Assembly (NCBI GenBank): GCA_021776825.1
Contig: JAJFFG010000104.1
Span: forward strand, 1 to 64,000
DNA from: Planctomycetota bacterium
Lineage (GTDB): Bacteria > Planctomycetota > JAJSAM01 > JAJVHW01
Length of the DNA stretch: 64,000 bases
Direction of reading: 5' to 3'
Part shown: piece after piece, positions 61,816-64,000 of the stretch
Numbering within the stretch: the stretch's first letter is position 1
Layout of the letters: each line of letters starts with the position of its first letter
Notes under the pieces: generated by a model
The model's input: only the letters and a program-made list of their open reading frames with translations
Databases searched by the model: none
What the model was told of the DNA's origin: nothing
Made by a program: the position numbers and the translations under genes

Positions 61816-62697
61816 CTACGACGACAACCACTCGTCATCTTCTTCGACGTGAGCCTCGCCCGCGCCGCTGACGAAGCGGGTGGCGGAGAGCCATCCGTCC
61901 TTGCTGTCGTCGACCTCGACCCCGCGTCCAGCTCCTGGGAGCGGTTCGGCAGGCAGTTCGTCGTCGTACGAGTCGGCCCACTCGGCGTCGGCAAACGCGC
62001 TTGGCTCGCGGTCGGCCTCTACTTCGAGGGGCGGCGCATCTTGATCGAGCAGGGAGACGCGGGAGTCGAGCGCGGCGGCTGCCGCGGCCGGCGAGCCCTT
62101 GTCGAAGTCGGAGCCGTCCGTCGTCGGGCTCTCGTCGAGGCCCGCGGCAACGGTGGCCCACGGACGGTTGCCCGTGCGATCGCCGCCCTCCGCGAACCCG
62201 AGCTCGCCGTCGTAGACGGGTTCGCCTACACGGATCTCGCGTGCGCTGCCGTAGTCCTCGAGGACGAGCATGCGCTCACCCTCCGAGTCCTCGTACTCGC
62301 GGTACTTCACGGAACGCGTCGGCGGTAGCCCGGTGTCGCCGAACAGGCGCACCTTCGACTTGCCGCGCTGCACGATGCGGAACGGCTCGTCCGCGACGTC
62401 TTCGAGGACGTCGGCGTCCCAGTCGACCGTCGCTTCGACGCGCCGCTGGAGCGAGAACACCGGATCGGGGCAGTCGTCGGCGGCCAGAACCACCCAGACG
62501 CCTTGGGCATCGCGCATGCAGTAGTGGAAGACGGCCGAGCCGTCACCCTGTAGGTAGCGCACGCCCGAGACGACGAAGCGCTCTTGATAGTACGTAACGA
62601 CGTCGCCGGGGACGAGCCCGAGAGGACCCTTTGGGTCCAGGGCACGCCCGGCGTCGTTCGGTCCGACGATGGAGAGGAAGCGGTCGAGAAGGCCCAC
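61816..62697 (-). CDS. DUF4178-like protein with acidic C-terminal region
   Basis: The GTG at 62697, with GGGAGGTGA just upstream, gives 293 residues. The core LGLVPGDVVTYYQERFVVSG, GDGSAVFHYCMRDAQGVWVV and the repeat-like strand pattern resemble DUF4178, found in envelope-associated and lipid-linked proteins. A long acidic, low-complexity C-terminal part follows (SYDDELPAEPLP, EEDDEWLSS). No signal peptide or helix is seen. It diverges from the lpxH-like gene. Confidence 0.65.
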   Translation of the reverse strand: MGLLDRFLSIVGPNDAGRALDPKGPLGLVPGDVVTYYQERFVVSGVRYLQGDGSAVFHYCMRDAQGVWVVLAADDCPDPVFSLQRRVEATVDWDADVLEDVADEPFRIVQRGKSKVRLFGDTGLPPTRSVKYREYEDSEGERMLVLEDYGSAREIRVGEPVYDGELGFAEGGDRTGNRPWATVAAGLDESPTTDGSDFDKGSPAAAAAALDSRVSLLDQDAPPLEVEADREPSAFADAEWADSYDDELPAEPLPGAGRGVEVDDSKDGWLSATRFVSGAGEAHVEEDDEWLSS

Positions 62698-62805
62698 GGA
62701 AGTCACCTCCCAGCGGAGTCGCAGGTAGTCTTCTGTCGGCCGTCGCCCCCCTGGAGATGAAGCATCGAGGCTGAGAGGACCCGATTTCCGGACGTCAGCG
62801 GCCCC

Positions 62806-63519
62806 GTGGTGTTCGCCAGTGACACCCATCTGACGCCGAACGATCCGGAGGGCATCGCGCGCTTCCGTCGCTTCCTCGACGGCCCGGCTGCCGAGGCTGC
62901 GCAGATCATTCTGCTGGGCGATCTGTTCGACTTCTGGGTCTCCCCGATCCAGATTCACGAGCCCGCGATGCGACCGGTTCTCGGGCGCCTGCAGGAGCTC
63001 GCCGCCAGCGGAGTGGACGTCGGATTCGTCGAGGGGAATCGCGACTTCGCCGCGTCGCCCGAGCTCCGTCGCATCGGCGTGCGCTCGCTGCCTGACGTCA
63101 GCGCGTTCACGCAGGCGGGCCGCTGCGTCGCGTTCACGCACGGCGACCAGCTCTGCACGCGGGATGTCAGCTACCAGGCGCTGCGTCGCGTGGCGCGGGG
63201 GCAGACCGTTCGGCACCTCCTGCGGGCGCTGCCGGAGCGCGTGGCGATGGGGCTGGGGCGCTCCGCCCGAGCGGGAAGCAAGCGGCAGACCTCGCGCAAG
63301 GAGTACGACGTGATGGGGCTGACCCCGCACGCCGTGGCGGGGCTGCTGGAGGACACCGACGCGGACACGCTGGTCTGCGGGCACGTCCACTGGGGGCGGC
63401 AGCACGTGCTCGAGGTGGCGGGGCGGCCTCGGGATGTCGTGGTGCTGTCCGCGTGGGAGGACCGCGGGTCGTACGTGCGGGTGGCGGACGGCGAGGTGGG
63501 GTTCTTCTGGTTCGAGTGA
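62806..63519 (+). CDS. lpxH: UDP-2,3-diacylglucosamine diphosphatase-like metallophosphoesterase
   Basis: This calcineurin-like phosphoesterase resembles LpxH, which makes lipid X for lipid A synthesis. The 237-residue protein has VFASDTHLT, LGDLFDFWV, EGNRDF, FTHGDQLC and CGHVHWGRQ. These are the D-x-H, GDxxD, GNRD, GD and GHxH metal motifs of the family, with the LpxH-type RDFAAS after GN. The GTG at 62806 (or the GTG three bases later) is used. An intact gene would support LPS in this organism. Confidence 0.82.
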   Translation: MVFASDTHLTPNDPEGIARFRRFLDGPAAEAAQIILLGDLFDFWVSPIQIHEPAMRPVLGRLQELAASGVDVGFVEGNRDFAASPELRRIGVRSLPDVSAFTQAGRCVAFTHGDQLCTRDVSYQALRRVARGQTVRHLLRALPERVAMGLGRSARAGSKRQTSRKEYDVMGLTPHAVAGLLEDTDADTLVCGHVHWGRQHVLEVAGRPRDVVVLSAWEDRGSYVRVADGEVGFFWFE

Positions 63520-63920
63520 CGGGGGCGAGGGAGGCGCGGAGGCTGTGCGCCCTGGTCGCCGGTACCGAGCGTGCCGCCAGCCGGGGCAGACGTGCCCGAC
63601 ATCGTTCCTCACTCCTGCCGCCGCCAGCCTTCAGCCTTCGCACGACCCGGGGCGCGACCAGGTGCCGTGGCTCTCACCCGAATTGAGGCAGGTGGACGCG
63701 GTGGCCCCCCTTCGCGACGCCGGGGCTTCACGGGTGGATCGGCCGCGCGGATTGGGGCACATGGGCTGGTGACGGGCTCGAGGGAGTCAGGGCGTCGCTT
63801 CGGGGGACGCGAGCCGCGGAGAGGACGCCGGTACGGGGTGGACGCTCAAGAAATGGCGGCCTCGTCGACCCGGACCGGCGTACTCTGCGCGGCTCGCGCC
63901 TCGTTGGCGCTGGACGTCCC
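63520..63920. other. Gene-free 400-bp gap before cmk
   Basis: I see no coding frame with the right codon bias, no tRNA and no strong hairpin here. The promoter for cmk presumably lies near its 3' end, but I cannot point to one. Confidence 0.5.
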
Positions 63921-64000
63921 ATGAGATTGCGCTTCATCATCGCCATCGACGGGCCGGCCGGCGCCGGGAAGAGCACGGTCGCTCGACGGCTGGCTGCGCG
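63921..64000 (+). CDS. cmk: Cytidylate kinase, 3' truncated by the window edge
   Basis: The first 26 codons contain FIIAIDGPAGAGKSTVARRL, the P-loop start typical of CMP kinase, which makes CDP from CMP. Other P-loop kinases are possible, but IDGPAGAGKSTVA is near-diagnostic for Cmk. The frame runs off the right edge. Confidence 0.85.
   Translation, partial: MRLRFIIAIDGPAGAGKSTVARRLAA

Overview
The window is a 64-kb piece of a very GC-rich chromosome from a Gram-negative bacterium with an outer membrane. It has a B12-type TonB receptor, a Lol lipoprotein-sorting permease and ATPase, an LpxH-like lipid A phosphatase, many lipoproteins, and Ser/Thr kinase, HEAT-repeat and SAM hydroxide adenosyltransferase proteins. 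This set, with an archaeal/eukaryotic-type ProRS and a Minf_1886-family protein, best fits Planctomycetota or a related deep lineage. That placement is inference. There is no phage, integrase, transposase or CRISPR array, and the gene order reads as chromosomal housekeeping.

Layout. 1-9.1 kb: glyQ (5' truncated), a secreted TPR/HEAT protein wedged between glyQ and glyS, then galE, dacB, rarA and an inositol-phosphatase gene. 9.3-13.1 kb: an XPB-type helicase overlapping its helicase-associated partner. 13.1-15.5 kb: tRNA-Leu(CAA), a PilZ protein, and an RseA/RseB-like anti-sigma pair behind an ECF-type promoter with no sigma gene in view. 15.9-23.1 kb: HEAT-repeat proteins, a lipoprotein with an Ada-like zinc motif, and a membrane-anchored YhaN/Rad50-like protein whose ATPase motifs are all eroded. 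23.3-25.7 kb: lolC/E-lolD-lipoprotein. 25.9-27.4 kb: small exported or membrane proteins.

27.7-30.4 kb is a compact lipid module (small drug/metabolite-type transporter, atypical CDP-alcohol phosphatidyltransferase, CDP-DAG synthase, PlsC-like acyltransferase). It is followed by a kinase/AAA protein that lacks its kinase catalytic loop and DFG segment. 34-38.2 kb: tRNA-Ala(GGC), leuS and proS. 39.4-44.9 kb: intergenic repeats, then a cobalamin riboswitch and a complete B12 uptake operon, btuF-btuC-btuD-btuB. 45-50.2 kb: a core-deleted aminotransferase, alkaline phosphatase, threonine aldolase, a TatD-like hydrolase and phosphomannomutase/phosphoglucomutase. 50.2-51.3 kb: a gene-free block of about 200-bp repeats in inverted orientation, related to those at 39.4 kb.

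51.3-64 kb: a LOG-family protein, metG, a Minf_1886 protein, a polytopic membrane protein, a secreted repeat protein, SAM hydroxide adenosyltransferase with larC, an NtrC-type regulator, a DUF4178 protein, an LpxH-like phosphatase, and the start of cmk at the right edge.

Most genes sit in short operons joined by 4-base ATGA/GTGA overlaps, and GTG starts are common. The strongest second-look items are the eroded YhaN/Rad50-like protein, two clean in-frame losses of enzyme cores (kinase and aminotransferase), the inverted intergenic repeat family, the orphan RseA/RseB-like module and the atypical CDP-alcohol lipid module.
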